Assembly (NCBI RefSeq): GCF_008274625.1
Contig: NZ_VTRU01000003.1
Span: 372,001-436,000, forward strand
DNA: 64,000 bases
Reading direction: 5' to 3'
Origin: Chryseobacterium panacisoli
GTDB lineage: Bacteria > Bacteroidota > Bacteroidia > Flavobacteriales > Weeksellaceae
In this document: positions 18,378 to 27,305 of the stretch, in pieces
Numbering within the stretch: the stretch's first letter is position 1
Layout of the letters: each line of letters begins with the position of its first letter
Notes under the pieces: generated by a model
What the model was told of the DNA's origin: nothing
What the model saw: only the letters and a program-made list of their open reading frames with translations
Databases searched by the model: none
Translations under genes and position numbers: made by a program

Positions 18378-18380
18378 TTT

Positions 18381-19715
18381 ATGAATTTCAATATAAAAAA
18401 CGCCTGGCGAAAAGATAAAACATCTCATTCCTTATCAGAGGTTTACTCATCTATCAAAGTTCCTAAAAATGCAAATTTCTGGAGGAAGTATCTTGCATTT
18501 GCAGGACCAGGGCTGATGATTGCCGTAGGATATATGGATCCGGGAAACTGGGCTACGGATATCGCCGGAGGAGCCCAGTTTGGGTATACCCTGCTATCCG
18601 TAATTCTTATTTCCAATATTTTCGCAATGGTTCTCCAGCATTTATCCGTGAAACTCGGAGTGGTTGCCGAAAGAGATCTTGCACAGGCCTGCAGAGATCA
18701 CTTCAGCCCTACTACCAATTTTATTCTTTGGGTATTTTGTGAAATAGCCATTGCCGCCTGTGATCTCGCCGAGGTTATTGGTTCCGCCATTGCATTAAAC
18801 CTGTTATTTCATATTCCGCTGACCTGGGGAATTGTCATCACCACAGTGGATGTCTTGATTATTCTCTTACTTCAGGCCAAAGGTTTCCGATGGATTGAAA
18901 GTATTGTAGGAGGTCTTATATTCATTATTCTGGCCTGTTTTGTCTATGAAATCGTTATTTCTAAACCTGCTTTCAATGAAATTCTGGGAGGATTGGTTCC
19001 ACAAAAGGAAATCATTCAGAATCCCGCAATGCTTTATATCGCCATCGGGATCTTAGGAGCTACAGTGATGCCCCACAACCTGTATCTGCACAGCAGTATT
19101 GTACAGACCAGGGATTATACCCGAGATACGGCAGGAAAAAAAGAAGCTATAAAGTTTGCTACTCTGGACAGCACGGTTTCATTGATGCTGGCATTCTTCA
19201 TTAATGCCGCAATCCTTATTCTGGCAGCGGCCACATTCCATACAACAGGAAATGAGCATGTTGCAGATATCCATGATGCCTATAAAATGCTGACTCCAAT
19301 TTTAGGAGCTTCCATGGCAAGTATTGCGTTTGCTATTGCTTTATTGGCATCCGGGCAAAATTCTACGTTGACAGGAACTCTTGCAGGACAGATCGTAATG
19401 GAAGGTTTTTTAAATATCAGATTAAAACCATGGCTGAGAAGACTTATCACAAGACTTATTGCTGTAATTCCGGCCCTTATTGTCGCTATTCTTTATGGCG
19501 AACAGGGAACAACCGAATTGTTGGTTTTAAGCCAGGTGATTTTATCCATGCAGCTGAGTTTTGCTGTTGTCCCATTGGTAATGTTTACTAATGATAAAGC
19601 GAAAATGGGAGAATTTGTCAACAAACCGTTTCTCAAAATCTGCGTATGGGCAATTTCTATTATTATCATTGTTTTAAACCTGTATCTTTTGTATCAAACG
19701 TTTACAGGAGAATAA
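18381..19715 (+). CDS. mntH: Nramp family Mn2+/Fe2+ transporter
   Basis: 444 residues, about 11 membrane helices. The metal-binding helix 1 motif is MDPGNWATD (DPGN, residues ~52-60) and the helix 6 motif MPHNLYLHS (MPH) lies near residue 227. Both are diagnostic for Nramp proton-coupled manganese/iron importers in the inner membrane. The palindrome at its transcription start suggests metal-dependent repression. The gene stands alone and is followed by the long tandem repeat. Confidence 0.93.
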   Translation: MNFNIKNAWRKDKTSHSLSEVYSSIKVPKNANFWRKYLAFAGPGLMIAVGYMDPGNWATDIAGGAQFGYTLLSVILISNIFAMVLQHLSVKLGVVAERDLAQACRDHFSPTTNFILWVFCEIAIAACDLAEVIGSAIALNLLFHIPLTWGIVITTVDVLIILLLQAKGFRWIESIVGGLIFIILACFVYEIVISKPAFNEILGGLVPQKEIIQNPAMLYIAIGILGATVMPHNLYLHSSIVQTRDYTRDTAGKKEAIKFATLDSTVSLMLAFFINAAILILAAATFHTTGNEHVADIHDAYKMLTPILGASMASIAFAIALLASGQNSTLTGTLAGQIVMEGFLNIRLKPWLRRLITRLIAVIPALIVAILYGEQGTTELLVLSQVILSMQLSFAVVPLVMFTNDKAKMGEFVNKPFLKICVWAISIIIIVLNLYLLYQTFTGE

Positions 19716-19759
19716 AAAATACAACTATAGTTTTTAGATTGACTATTGGGCATTATTAA

Positions 19760-20285
19760 GTGAATGGTCAATGGTCAATTTTTGCTTCGCAAAGTCAATT
19801 TTTAAATCTCAAGCTACAGCAAATTCACAAATGTAACGAATTGACGTATTTAAAATTGATCATAACTAAAGTGAATAGTCAATGGTCAATTTTTGCTTCG
19901 CAAAGTCAATTTTTAAATTATACATCTACAAATTCGCAAGCGTAGCGAATTGACGTATTCACAATTGATTATAACTAAAGTGAATGGTCAATGGTCAATT
20001 TTTGCTTTGCAAAGTCAATTTTTAAATCTCAAGCTACAGCAAATTCACAAACGTAACGAATTGACGTATTCACAATTGATCATAACTAAAGTGAATGATC
20101 AATGGTCAATTTTTGCTTCGCAAAGTCAATTTTTAAATTATACATCTACAAATTCACAAGTGTAGCGAATTGACGTATTCACAATTGATTATAACTAAAG
20201 TGAATGGTCAATAGTCAATTTTTGCTTTGCAAAGTCAATTTTTAAATCTCAAGCTACAGCAAATTCACAAGCGCAGCGAATTCAT
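19760..20285. repeat. Alternating 111/109-bp tandem repeat, pattern A-B-A-B-A
   Basis: Five units start at 19760, 19871, 19980, 20091 and 20200 with GTGAATGGTCAATGGTCAAT. Types alternate. A units (111 bp; first, third, and the incomplete fifth) carry CTCAAGCTACAGC, and B units (109 bp; second, fourth) carry TATACATCTAC. The higher-order period is therefore 220 bp. Each unit holds TTTGC-TTY-GCAAA, a small hairpin whose loop varies (TTC or TTT) while the stem is fixed. A second imperfect hairpin is AATTCGC...GCGAATT. Short open frames run through the units but have no coding character. The block fills most of the 668-base gap between mntH and grpE; no gene is seen there. Confidence 0.9.
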
Positions 20286-20383
20286 TTATTCACTATTCAC
20301 CATTACCTATTTTTCTGCCTTAATGTCCAGATTTCAGATTTGGCAGGCTCTTTGTCAAACAATCAGTAAATAAATATTGAATT

Positions 20384-20920
20384 ATGGAAAACCAGGATAT
20401 TAACGAAGAAAGCATCAATAATCAGGAAGAAAACACTATTCAGAATGACGCAACATCTCAGGACAATGTGACAGCTGCTCCTTCGCCGGAGGAACTTTTG
20501 GCAGAAGAAAAAGACCGTTACATCAGATTGTATGCTGAATTCGAAAACTATAAAAAAAGAACAAGCAAAGAAAAGATGGAATTCTTCCAGTATGCGAACC
20601 AGGAGATGATGGTTTCAATGCTAGGAGTTTTGGATGATTTTGAAAGAGCATTAAAGGAAATTGCTAAAAACGGAAATCCGGCTGACCTTCAAGGGGTGGA
20701 ACTGATCTATCAGAAATTCAAAAATAAACTTACTGAAAAAGGCTTACAAACAATGGAAGTAAGAGCTGGTGACAGCTTTAATGTTGATTTCCATGAAGCG
20801 ATTACTCAGATCCCTGCTCCGTCAGAAGATTTGAAAGGAAAAATCGTAGACGTTATTGAAACGGGATATACTTTAGGTGATAAAGTAATCCGTTTTGCAA
20901 AAGTAGTAACAGGAAATTAA
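20384..20920 (+). CDS. grpE: Nucleotide exchange factor GrpE
   Basis: 178 residues. An acidic, Gln/Asn-rich start (about 1-40) precedes a long coiled-coil helix (EELLAEEKDRYIRLYAEFEN...) and the C-terminal beta domain (GDSFNVDFHEAITQIP, VIETGYTLGDKVIRFAKVVTG), which is highly conserved in GrpE. It releases ADP from DnaK in the cytoplasm. dnaJ follows 101 bases downstream in the same direction, the usual chaperone pair. dnaK is not in the window. Confidence 0.95.
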   Translation: MENQDINEESINNQEENTIQNDATSQDNVTAAPSPEELLAEEKDRYIRLYAEFENYKKRTSKEKMEFFQYANQEMMVSMLGVLDDFERALKEIAKNGNPADLQGVELIYQKFKNKLTEKGLQTMEVRAGDSFNVDFHEAITQIPAPSEDLKGKIVDVIETGYTLGDKVIRFAKVVTGN

Positions 20921-20930
20921 AATTAATAAA

Positions 20931-21012
20931 TGATAAATGGTGAGTGATAATTGATGAATGTTTCACTTATTAGCTTTACAATATCTTTTATCATTTATCA
21001 ACAATCAATTAT
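20931..21012. repeat. Paired inverted words in the grpE-dnaJ spacer
   Basis: TGATAAATG (20931-20939) is complementary to CATTTATCA (20992-21000), and ATAATTGAT (20947-20955) is complementary to ATCAATTAT (21004-21012). The two pairings cross, so they could form a pseudoknot or compete. The same words occur near 52910-52945, so this may simply be a dispersed AT-rich repeat family. Confidence 0.4.
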
Positions 21013-21021
21013 AAAATTGTC

Positions 21022-22140
21022 ATGTCAAAAAGAGATTATTACGAGGTTCTTGAGATCAGCAAATCTGCATCGGCCGACGAAATAAAAAAAGCATACCGTA
21101 AAATGGCTATCAAATTTCACCCGGATAAAAATCCTGGTGATAAGGAGGCTGAAGAAAAGTTTAAAGAAGCTGCTGAAGCTTACGAAGTCCTGAGCGACGA
21201 TCAGAAACGTGCAAGATATGACCAGTTCGGTCATGCCGGAGTAGGTGGAAACGGTGGTTTTGGAGGCGGAGGCTTCGGAGGCGGAATGAACATGGAGGAT
21301 ATTTTCAGCCAGTTTGGAGATATTTTTGGTGGTGGTTTCGGAGGATTCGGTGGCGGCGGTGGAGGCCGTCAGCAGGTGAAAGGTTCTAATTTAAGAATCA
21401 GAATCAAGCTGAACCTTGAGGAAATGGTAAATGGTACTCAGAAAACCATCAAAGTAAAGAAAATGAAGATGGCAGAAGGTGCCACTTCAAAAACATGTCC
21501 TACCTGTAATGGTTCCGGTGTTCAGTTAAAAGTAATGAATACCATGTTCGGTCAAATGCAGACTCAAACAACCTGTAGTACTTGCCAGGGAATTGGAAAA
21601 GTTGCTGACAAGATTCCTGCAGGAGCCAATGCACAAGGTCTTATCAAAGATGAAGAGGAAATCACAATCAATATCCCTGCAGGGGCAAGAGACGGTATTC
21701 AGCTTAATGTAAGAGGAAAAGGAAATGATGCTCCATTTGGTGGAATTCCGGGAGATTTATTGGTGATCATTGAAGAGGAAGTAGATCAAACGATCAAGAG
21801 AGAAGGAGATAATCTTCATCAGGAACTTTATGTTTCATTTGCTGAAGCAGCTTTAGGAACTAAAAAAGAAATTCCTACTGTTGGCGGAAAAGTAAAAATT
21901 ACCGTTGATCCGGGAACCCAATCCGGAAAAATCTTAAGATTGGCAGGAAAAGGGCTTCCAAGCATCGACAGTTATGGTAAAGGAGACATGTTTATCCACA
22001 TCAATGTATGGACCCCTCAAAAGCTTACCAAAGATCAGAAAGACTTCTTTGAAAAGCAGATGTCCAGCGGAGAAATGGTTGCAGAACCATCCGGAAAGGA
22101 AAAAACTTTTTTTGATAAAGTAAAAGATTTATTCAATTAA
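21022..22140 (+). CDS. dnaJ: Chaperone DnaJ with only two CxxCxGxG motifs
   Basis: 372 residues. J domain (residues 1-70, with the HPD motif in [10 protein letters not shown]), a Gly/Phe-rich linker (about 75-115), a reduced zinc domain, two beta-barrel client domains and a C-terminal dimer segment. Standard DnaJ has four CxxCxGxG repeats; here only CPTCNGSG (159-166) and CSTCQGIG (185-192) remain. By spacing they are repeats 2 and 3, which form zinc centre II. Repeats 1 and 4 (centre I) are replaced by [10 protein letters not shown] and IPAGANAQG. Centre II is the one tied to work with DnaK, so DnaK-dependent folding should persist. Followed by a terminator. Confidence 0.95.
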   Translation: MSKRDYYEVLEISKSASADEIKKAYRKMAIKFHPDKNPGDKEAEEKFKEAAEAYEVLSDDQKRARYDQFGHAGVGGNGGFGGGGFGGGMNMEDIFSQFGDIFGGGFGGFGGGGGGRQQVKGSNLRIRIKLNLEEMVNGTQKTIKVKKMKMAEGATSKTCPTCNGSGVQLKVMNTMFGQMQTQTTCSTCQGIGKVADKIPAGANAQGLIKDEEEITINIPAGARDGIQLNVRGKGNDAPFGGIPGDLLVIIEEEVDQTIKREGDNLHQELYVSFAEAALGTKKEIPTVGGKVKITVDPGTQSGKILRLAGKGLPSIDSYGKGDMFIHINVWTPQKLTKDQKDFFEKQMSSGEMVAEPSGKEKTFFDKVKDLFN

Positions 22141-22145
22141 TATAT

Positions 22146-22176
22146 AAAAGAGACTTTTTGCAAGTCTCTTTTTTTT
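22146..22176 (+). terminator. Terminator of grpE-dnaJ
   Basis: Hairpin AAAAGAGACTT / AAGTCTCTTTT with a 5-base loop followed by T residues, 6 bases after the dnaJ stop. Confidence 0.85.
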
Positions 22177-22222
22177 AAGTTCAAAATTTAAAATTCAAGG
22201 TTTAAATCTTGAGCCCAATCAT

Positions 22223-22259
22223 AAAAAATCCTGTACTCTCACGAATACAGGATTTTTTT
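22223..22259. terminator. Terminator facing the DUF808 gene
   Basis: Hairpin AAAAAATCCTGTA / TACAGGATTTTTT, with A-rich and T-rich flanks. It lies just beyond the 3' end of the minus-strand DUF808 gene and works in either direction. Confidence 0.8.
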
Positions 22260-22287
22260 GGTTATTTAATTCTAATTCTGTTTTATT

Positions 22288-23172
22288 TTATTTTTTTATC
22301 GCCAGGGAATAGATTCCTTTTCCTAAAGTGAAGACAGCAACCGCTGCCAATCCGCCAGCAACTCCAAGCGTAAGCTCTTTCAAAACATCCGGCCAGGTTG
22401 GAAGTATGCCATGAAAAAATTCTACTCTGTGTAGAAAAATTCCACCAGCAACCATTATTAAAGCAATTGTTCCGACAACTCCTAATATTTTAATAACAAT
22501 AGGTAAAGCCTTCACTAATAGATGCCCAAGCCTCCCGAAAAAACCTTTATCATTACTTTTTTTAATTAATTTAAAGCCCGCATCATCCATTCTTACAATC
22601 AAAGCTACAATTCCATAAACTCCAACAGTCGCAATAAACGCCACCAGGCTCGTTACTAAAATCTGCGTAATGAAAGGATGACTTTCTTCCAATACGGTTC
22701 CTAAAGCAATAATAACGATCTCGATTGATAAAATAAAATCCGTTGTAATAGCAGACTTTACTTTCTCTTTTTCTATTTCTTCAGAACTTTTTTCGTCTTC
22801 TACAATTTCCTCTATAACTTCATGACCCTTTTTTTCACGATGAAAAAGAAATTCTATTATTTTTTCAACTCCTTCAAAGGCCAGATAGAATCCTCCAAGG
22901 ATCAATACATAATTGATAGCCGGAGCATACAGCCAATTGAGTAAAAAAACGACAGGCAAAATGATCAGTTTGTTGATAAAAGAACCTTTAGTAATTGCCC
23001 ATAGAACAGGAATTTCCCTTGAAGAAAGAAAGCCGGTGGCTTTTTCTGCATTTACAGCAAGGTCATCTCCTAAAATCCCTGCTGTCTTTTGGGTAGCAAT
23101 CTTGCTGGTAACTGCTACATCATCCATCAATGCTGCAATATCATCTAAAATTGCAAAAAAGCCTGATGCCAT
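22288..23172 (-). CDS. DUF808 family membrane protein (YedI-like)
   Basis: 294 residues. The family start MASGFFAILDDIAALMDDVA is present, then KTAGILGDDLAVNAEKATGF (residues ~30-49), and about six hydrophobic helices between residue 65 and the end, with a charged loop near 115-140. DUF808 proteins (E. coli YedI) are inner-membrane proteins of unknown function. A perfect -7 box TATTTTTG lies on the minus strand at 23214-23207, 34 bases before ATG, without a clear -33 TTG. Confidence 0.88.
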   Translation of the reverse strand: MASGFFAILDDIAALMDDVAVTSKIATQKTAGILGDDLAVNAEKATGFLSSREIPVLWAITKGSFINKLIILPVVFLLNWLYAPAINYVLILGGFYLAFEGVEKIIEFLFHREKKGHEVIEEIVEDEKSSEEIEKEKVKSAITTDFILSIEIVIIALGTVLEESHPFITQILVTSLVAFIATVGVYGIVALIVRMDDAGFKLIKKSNDKGFFGRLGHLLVKALPIVIKILGVVGTIALIMVAGGIFLHRVEFFHGILPTWPDVLKELTLGVAGGLAAVAVFTLGKGIYSLAIKK

Positions 23173-23327
23173 ATTTTAATAATTTTTTAATCTTTGTTAA
23201 GTCTAGCAAAAATAAATATTTAATTCCGTTTTTGGATTCATAATCCTACAATTATTTTAAAAATTATAAGAGTGATTAAGCAATGCTCAATTTTCAATAT
23301 TTTATATCTTTGTTTAAAATCTATCCG

Positions 23328-23804
23328 ATGGATGAAAACTGGGAAACCCAATTACAAAGTATATGGCTAAAACTTGGAACAATACCCAATGAAGAGTTTA
23401 TTCACCAAATTAAAAATCATGTAGAATTATTAACGGATTTCCAGGCTATTGCTGATTTTGAAAGAGCCTGTGCTTTTGACTCGACCGGACATGAAAAGGA
23501 AGCGGAACCTTTGTACAGATCTGCGCTAGATAAGGGTTTAACTGGTTTACGAAGAAGAAGAGCAAGAATCCAGCTGGCAAGTACCCTAAGAAATAATGGA
23601 AAACTGGAAGAAAGTATTCATATTTTAAGGGAAGAAAAAGCTAATTATTCTGATGAACTGAATGATGCTGTAGACTCTTTTTTAGCCCTGTCCCTTTCTT
23701 CAGCAGGAGAGACTAAAGAAGCGCTGTCTATAGTATTAAAAGCAATTTCAAAACATTTGCCCAGATACAATAATTCTCTGAGCCGCTATGCTGAAGACCT
23801 ATAA
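23328..23804 (+). CDS. Tetratricopeptide repeat protein (TPR_5 type)
   Basis: 158 residues, soluble and helical. Two or three TPR-like helix pairs are visible (FERACAFDSTGHEKEAEPLYRSAL, then LASTLRNNGKLEESIHILRE and LSLSSAGETKEALSIVLKAI). Such small TPR proteins act in protein-protein contacts; partner unknown. The frame is open back to 23283, but the -7 box TATCTTTG at 23305-23312 lies inside that extension, so ATG 23328 (MDENWETQLQ) is the real start, 15 bases after the box. Confidence 0.75.
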   Translation: MDENWETQLQSIWLKLGTIPNEEFIHQIKNHVELLTDFQAIADFERACAFDSTGHEKEAEPLYRSALDKGLTGLRRRRARIQLASTLRNNGKLEESIHILREEKANYSDELNDAVDSFLALSLSSAGETKEALSIVLKAISKHLPRYNNSLSRYAEDL

Positions 23805-23930
23805 TCCTAAACAATAGTCGAAATAACCTCTGACATTTCTGCCAGGTATGATTTTCAAGCCCTTAACAGACACAGAATTGTGCACTATCAATATTAAGCT
23901 AATTTTAACCGTTTTTAAAACCTGATACCT

Positions 23931-25322
23931 ATGCAACGTCAATTTCATATTTTAGCCTTAGGGTGTTTGCTTTATCTGTTCAGTACATTCTGTTCCACTT
24001 CAGAAGCCCAGACACAAGCTAATTTCAGCGGTTTTGATCAGGAAAAGAAAAAAGAAGAAATAGACAGCATTATAAAGGCCTATGCTGCAATTAATAAATT
24101 TAATGGAACTGCTTTGGTCCATTATCAGAATAAAAACATTTTTGAAAGATCTTACGGCTGGCAGGATGCAGAAAAAAAGATACTCAATCAGGACCAGAGT
24201 GTTTATCAGATTGCTTCTTTAACCAAATCTTTCACAGCCTTAATTATTATAAAGCTAAACGAAGAGGGTAAACTTTCTGTTAAAGATCCGATTTCAAAGT
24301 TTATTCCTGATTATCCGAGAGGAAATGAAATCACCATTGAGCATCTCCTTACCCATACTTCCGGAATTTATGAAGTATTGCGAAATAAAGAGTATTTCAG
24401 TCTGCTCCACACCGGAAAATCTATACCCAAAGACAAAGAGCTTTCTTTTTTTAAAAATGAGCCCTTGGATTTTGAGCCCGGCACTCAATTCTCATATACC
24501 AATTCAGGATATATTTTACTGGGAATGATTATTGAAAAAGTAACCGGACTTTCTTATGAAGAGGCAATAAGAGAAATCATCTTAAATCCTTTAAAGATGA
24601 CACATACAGGCTTTAATTATCTAGCTCTGAAAAGCCCATACAAAACGGTACCCTATTCTTATATTTCAAAAACAAGACGGGAAAAAACTGAAGTATGGAA
24701 TTCCACATTAACCGGTCCTGCAGGACAGATCTACAGTACCGTTGAAGACCTGTACAATTACTATAAGGGTTTAAGAGACTATAAAATTGTATCCAAAGAA
24801 GCATTTAAAAAAGCTACAACACCTTTTTTGAGTGGCTATGGCTACGGTTGGTTTATTGATGATCTTTATGGGAAAAAACTTATCAATCATGGTGGAAATA
24901 TAGAAGGTTCCACAAGTTATTTCGCCATGCTTCCTGAGGATGATCTATGTATAATTCTTTTGAACAATATCACAAGTAAAAAACTGGAGAAAGCAGGCAA
25001 CACTATTTTAGCCGCTCTTTTAGAACAGCCTTATACACTTCCACAACCTCAAAAAGAAGCCGTGCTAAGTGCTGATATACTTAAAAAATACGTGGGTGAC
25101 TATAAGCTTGCCGATGATAGTTTGATTCATATTTTATATGAAAACGGTCAGCTTTTTATACAAAACAATAAAGATCCTAAAGTAAGAATGCTGGCTGAAA
25201 AAGAGGATGTATTTTTCCTGCAGGATGATGACACTGAAATTTCTTTTATTTTAAAAAAGGGAGAAAAAGACGTTATTACAATCAAAAAAGGGCTTTCCTC
25301 AAAAACAGCAGAAAAGTTATAA
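23931..25322 (+). CDS. Exported serine hydrolase (beta-lactamase fold) with C-terminal lipocalin-like domain
   Basis: 463 residues with a signal peptide (about 1-27, ending SEAQ). Catalytic motifs are SLTK (IASLTKSFTAL, near residue 98), YTN (FSYTNSGYILLG) and HGG (INHGGNIEGS), all of the class C beta-lactamase / D-alanyl-D-alanine peptidase type. From about residue 375 a small beta domain follows (LKKYVGDYKLADDSLIHILYEN), as in many Bacteroidetes homologues. It probably hydrolyses a peptide or ester in the periplasm. The alpha/beta hydrolase lipoprotein gene starts 49 bases downstream and may be in the same transcript. Confidence 0.83.
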   Translation: MQRQFHILALGCLLYLFSTFCSTSEAQTQANFSGFDQEKKKEEIDSIIKAYAAINKFNGTALVHYQNKNIFERSYGWQDAEKKILNQDQSVYQIASLTKSFTALIIIKLNEEGKLSVKDPISKFIPDYPRGNEITIEHLLTHTSGIYEVLRNKEYFSLLHTGKSIPKDKELSFFKNEPLDFEPGTQFSYTNSGYILLGMIIEKVTGLSYEEAIREIILNPLKMTHTGFNYLALKSPYKTVPYSYISKTRREKTEVWNSTLTGPAGQIYSTVEDLYNYYKGLRDYKIVSKEAFKKATTPFLSGYGYGWFIDDLYGKKLINHGGNIEGSTSYFAMLPEDDLCIILLNNITSKKLEKAGNTILAALLEQPYTLPQPQKEAVLSADILKKYVGDYKLADDSLIHILYENGQLFIQNNKDPKVRMLAEKEDVFFLQDDDTEISFILKKGEKDVITIKKGLSSKTAEKL

Positions 25323-25371
25323 TCACGCATTGGTTGTGTCATAATCCATAGATTTTTTTGTAATTTTAAGT

Positions 25372-26250
25372 ATGAAAAAGCTCATTCTCAGGTATCATTT
25401 TTTTGTAATGGGATGCTTCGGTTTTCTGCTGCAGTCCTGCAATACAAAGTTCAGAGTCTGGGTAGGTCCGGGAGGTCAGCAGAAGATTTACAATTTGAAA
25501 TATGGTGACCATAAAAGGCAGAAAATGGATGTCTTTCTTCCCAAAGATTATGCTGAAGAATCTCCTGTAGTACTTATTGTTCATGGCGGAGCCTGGACTT
25601 TAGGCAAAAAGGAACACATGATTCAGGTTCAGAAAATGCTTTTTGAAAACAGAATTCCGAGTATCAGCATGAATTACAGATTGGTTTCTGCAAAGAAAAA
25701 AATCACTTACAAAGAACAGCTTGAGGATATTGGCCTGGCGATTGAAAAATTCAACTCCCTGGCAGAAAAAGCAGAACTTCAGCCCAACAATTATATTCTT
25801 CTGGGAGAAAGTGCCGGTGGACATTTGGCGCTGCTTTACGGATATCAGCATGCTGAACAGATCAAAAAGATCATCTCTTTAAGCGGGCCAACAGATTTTT
25901 ACAGCTCTGAATATCTTAAATCCTTTTATTCAAAATACACTTCTCCAACTTTTCAAAAAGTGGTAGGCAGTAAGTTTGACCGGAAAAAAATATCTGAAGC
26001 CTTTAAAGAAGCCAGCCCTATAGCCAATATTACCAATGTTCCTACCCTGCTGTTTCAGGGAAATAATGATTTTCTGGTGAATCAGCATCAGGGAATTGCC
26101 ATGGATTCAGCGCTTACAAAAATGAAGGTGCCGCACAAATTTATTTTCATGAAAGGTGCCGGGCATGCTCCAAGATTTTTCAGTAAAAGAAAAAGAGACA
26201 GCATTATCTATCCGAATATTCTGGAATGGGTCAGAAATAGAAGTTTATAA
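25372..26250 (+). CDS. Alpha/beta hydrolase lipoprotein (BD-FAE/esterase type)
   Basis: 292 residues. The N-terminal signal ends LLQSCNTK, a plausible lipobox with Cys near residue 23. The hydrolase core has the oxyanion motif HGGAWTLG (near 72), the nucleophile elbow GESAGG (near 144), the acid in FQGNNDFLV and the final His in GAGHAP. It resembles carboxylesterases of the hormone-sensitive-lipase-like group. A membrane-anchored periplasmic esterase is the best reading; the substrate is unknown. After it come 270 bases without a gene apart from the terminator of the DedA gene. Confidence 0.8.
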   Translation: MKKLILRYHFFVMGCFGFLLQSCNTKFRVWVGPGGQQKIYNLKYGDHKRQKMDVFLPKDYAEESPVVLIVHGGAWTLGKKEHMIQVQKMLFENRIPSISMNYRLVSAKKKITYKEQLEDIGLAIEKFNSLAEKAELQPNNYILLGESAGGHLALLYGYQHAEQIKKIISLSGPTDFYSSEYLKSFYSKYTSPTFQKVVGSKFDRKKISEAFKEASPIANITNVPTLLFQGNNDFLVNQHQGIAMDSALTKMKVPHKFIFMKGAGHAPRFFSKRKRDSIIYPNILEWVRNRSL

Positions 26251-26463
26251 CTTTCTTCTATTCAACGCAAAGGATAAATAATTCGAACGTTTTATTTTTT
26301 TAAGGAAGTAAAGAGAAATGACTTTGCCACTGATGAAGCTTAATGATTATATACATCTGCTTAGAAAGAATCAATTTCATTGATTTCTCTTTGCCATCTT
26401 ACATAATACTCTATAAAAATTAATCTTTGCGTTAAAAAAACAATCTTATTCAAAATCATAAGT

Positions 26464-26495
26464 AATAAAAAAGCCATCTCAATATTGAGACGGCT
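26464..26495 (-). terminator. Terminator of the DedA gene
   Basis: On the minus strand, AGCCGTCTCAATATTGAGATGGCT-type hairpin (26495-26472) followed by a T-rich run, 26 bases after the stop codon. Confidence 0.75.
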
Positions 26496-26520
26496 CTGTA
26501 TTTTTTGATTGAATTTCTTT

Positions 26521-27219
26521 TTATTCAAAATCCTGGTCTTCGTATTTTTTAGAAAGATCTTCTTTTTTTCCGAAAACAAACTTGAAGATTACCGGAAGTG
26601 TTGTTACCAATACAATAACGATGATGATATACTCCAGCTTTTCTTTTAAGTTGATTCCAAACTGCTCCATAAAGAGTTTATCCAGATAATGTCCGGCAAA
26701 GATCAAGATAAATGACCATAATACAGCACCAATAATATTATCTCTTAAAAACTCTTTTTTATCCATCTTCACAATTCCTGCTACAATAGGGGTAAAAGTT
26801 CTTACTACAGGTAAGAATCTCGCCATAATAATAGCCAGAGCTCCATGTTTTTCAAAGAAATCATGCGCCTGGTAAAGATATTTTTTCTTGAAAAGCATTG
26901 AATCCGGTCTTTTATATAAAGCAGGTCCTGCCTTTCTTCCAAAATAATATCCTACTTCATTTCCAATAATAGCGGCAAGCGCTACTCCCGATGCTAATAA
27001 TGTAGTATCTAAGAAATCGCTCCCTGTAGAGCCAAAAGTCTCTTTGATGATTTCAACAGCATAAATTCCTGAAACGAACAAAAGTGAATCTCCTGGCAGG
27101 AAAAACCCTACAAAAAGTCCTGTTTCAGCAAATACGATAAACAAAATAAGCCAAAACCCTCCCATTTTAATATAAAACTCCGGGTTTAATAAATCCTTCC
27201 AGCTATTGAAATCTTCCAT
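26521..27219 (-). CDS. DedA family (VTT domain) membrane protein
   Basis: 232 residues. Typical DedA features are the FLPGDSLLFVSGI segment (residues ~38-50), the GNEVGYYFGRKAGPAL block (near 88-103), and FGKHG-like FFEKHGALAIIMARFLPVVRTFTPIVAGI (residues ~126-154), which carries the conserved Arg residues. Four to five hydrophobic segments. DedA proteins recycle undecaprenyl phosphate or other lipids across the inner membrane. Own promoter and terminator; monocistronic. Confidence 0.92.
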   Translation of the reverse strand: MEDFNSWKDLLNPEFYIKMGGFWLILFIVFAETGLFVGFFLPGDSLLFVSGIYAVEIIKETFGSTGSDFLDTTLLASGVALAAIIGNEVGYYFGRKAGPALYKRPDSMLFKKKYLYQAHDFFEKHGALAIIMARFLPVVRTFTPIVAGIVKMDKKEFLRDNIIGAVLWSFILIFAGHYLDKLFMEQFGINLKEKLEYIIIVIVLVTTLPVIFKFVFGKKEDLSKKYEDQDFE

Positions 27220-27235
27220 AAATATCGATGAACAA

Positions 27236-27264
27236 CAAAAGTAGGTCTAAAATATCTGAAACAA
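27236..27264 (-). promoter_or_regulatory. Promoter of the DedA gene
   Basis: Minus strand TTG (27264-27262), an 18-base spacer and TACTTTTG (27243-27236), 16 bases before ATG. Confidence 0.65.
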
Positions 27265-27305
27265 AAATTAATTATAAGATTTTAACTAAAATTCAGACAT
27301 GATTT

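Noticed and set aside
19760..20165. Open frames of 61 and 71 codons inside the tandem repeat
   Set aside because: They exist only because the repeat units lack stops in that frame; the peptides are translated repeats.
19760..20285. Possible CRISPR array
   Set aside because: Units are 109/111 bp and nearly identical throughout, with no unique spacers and no cas genes.
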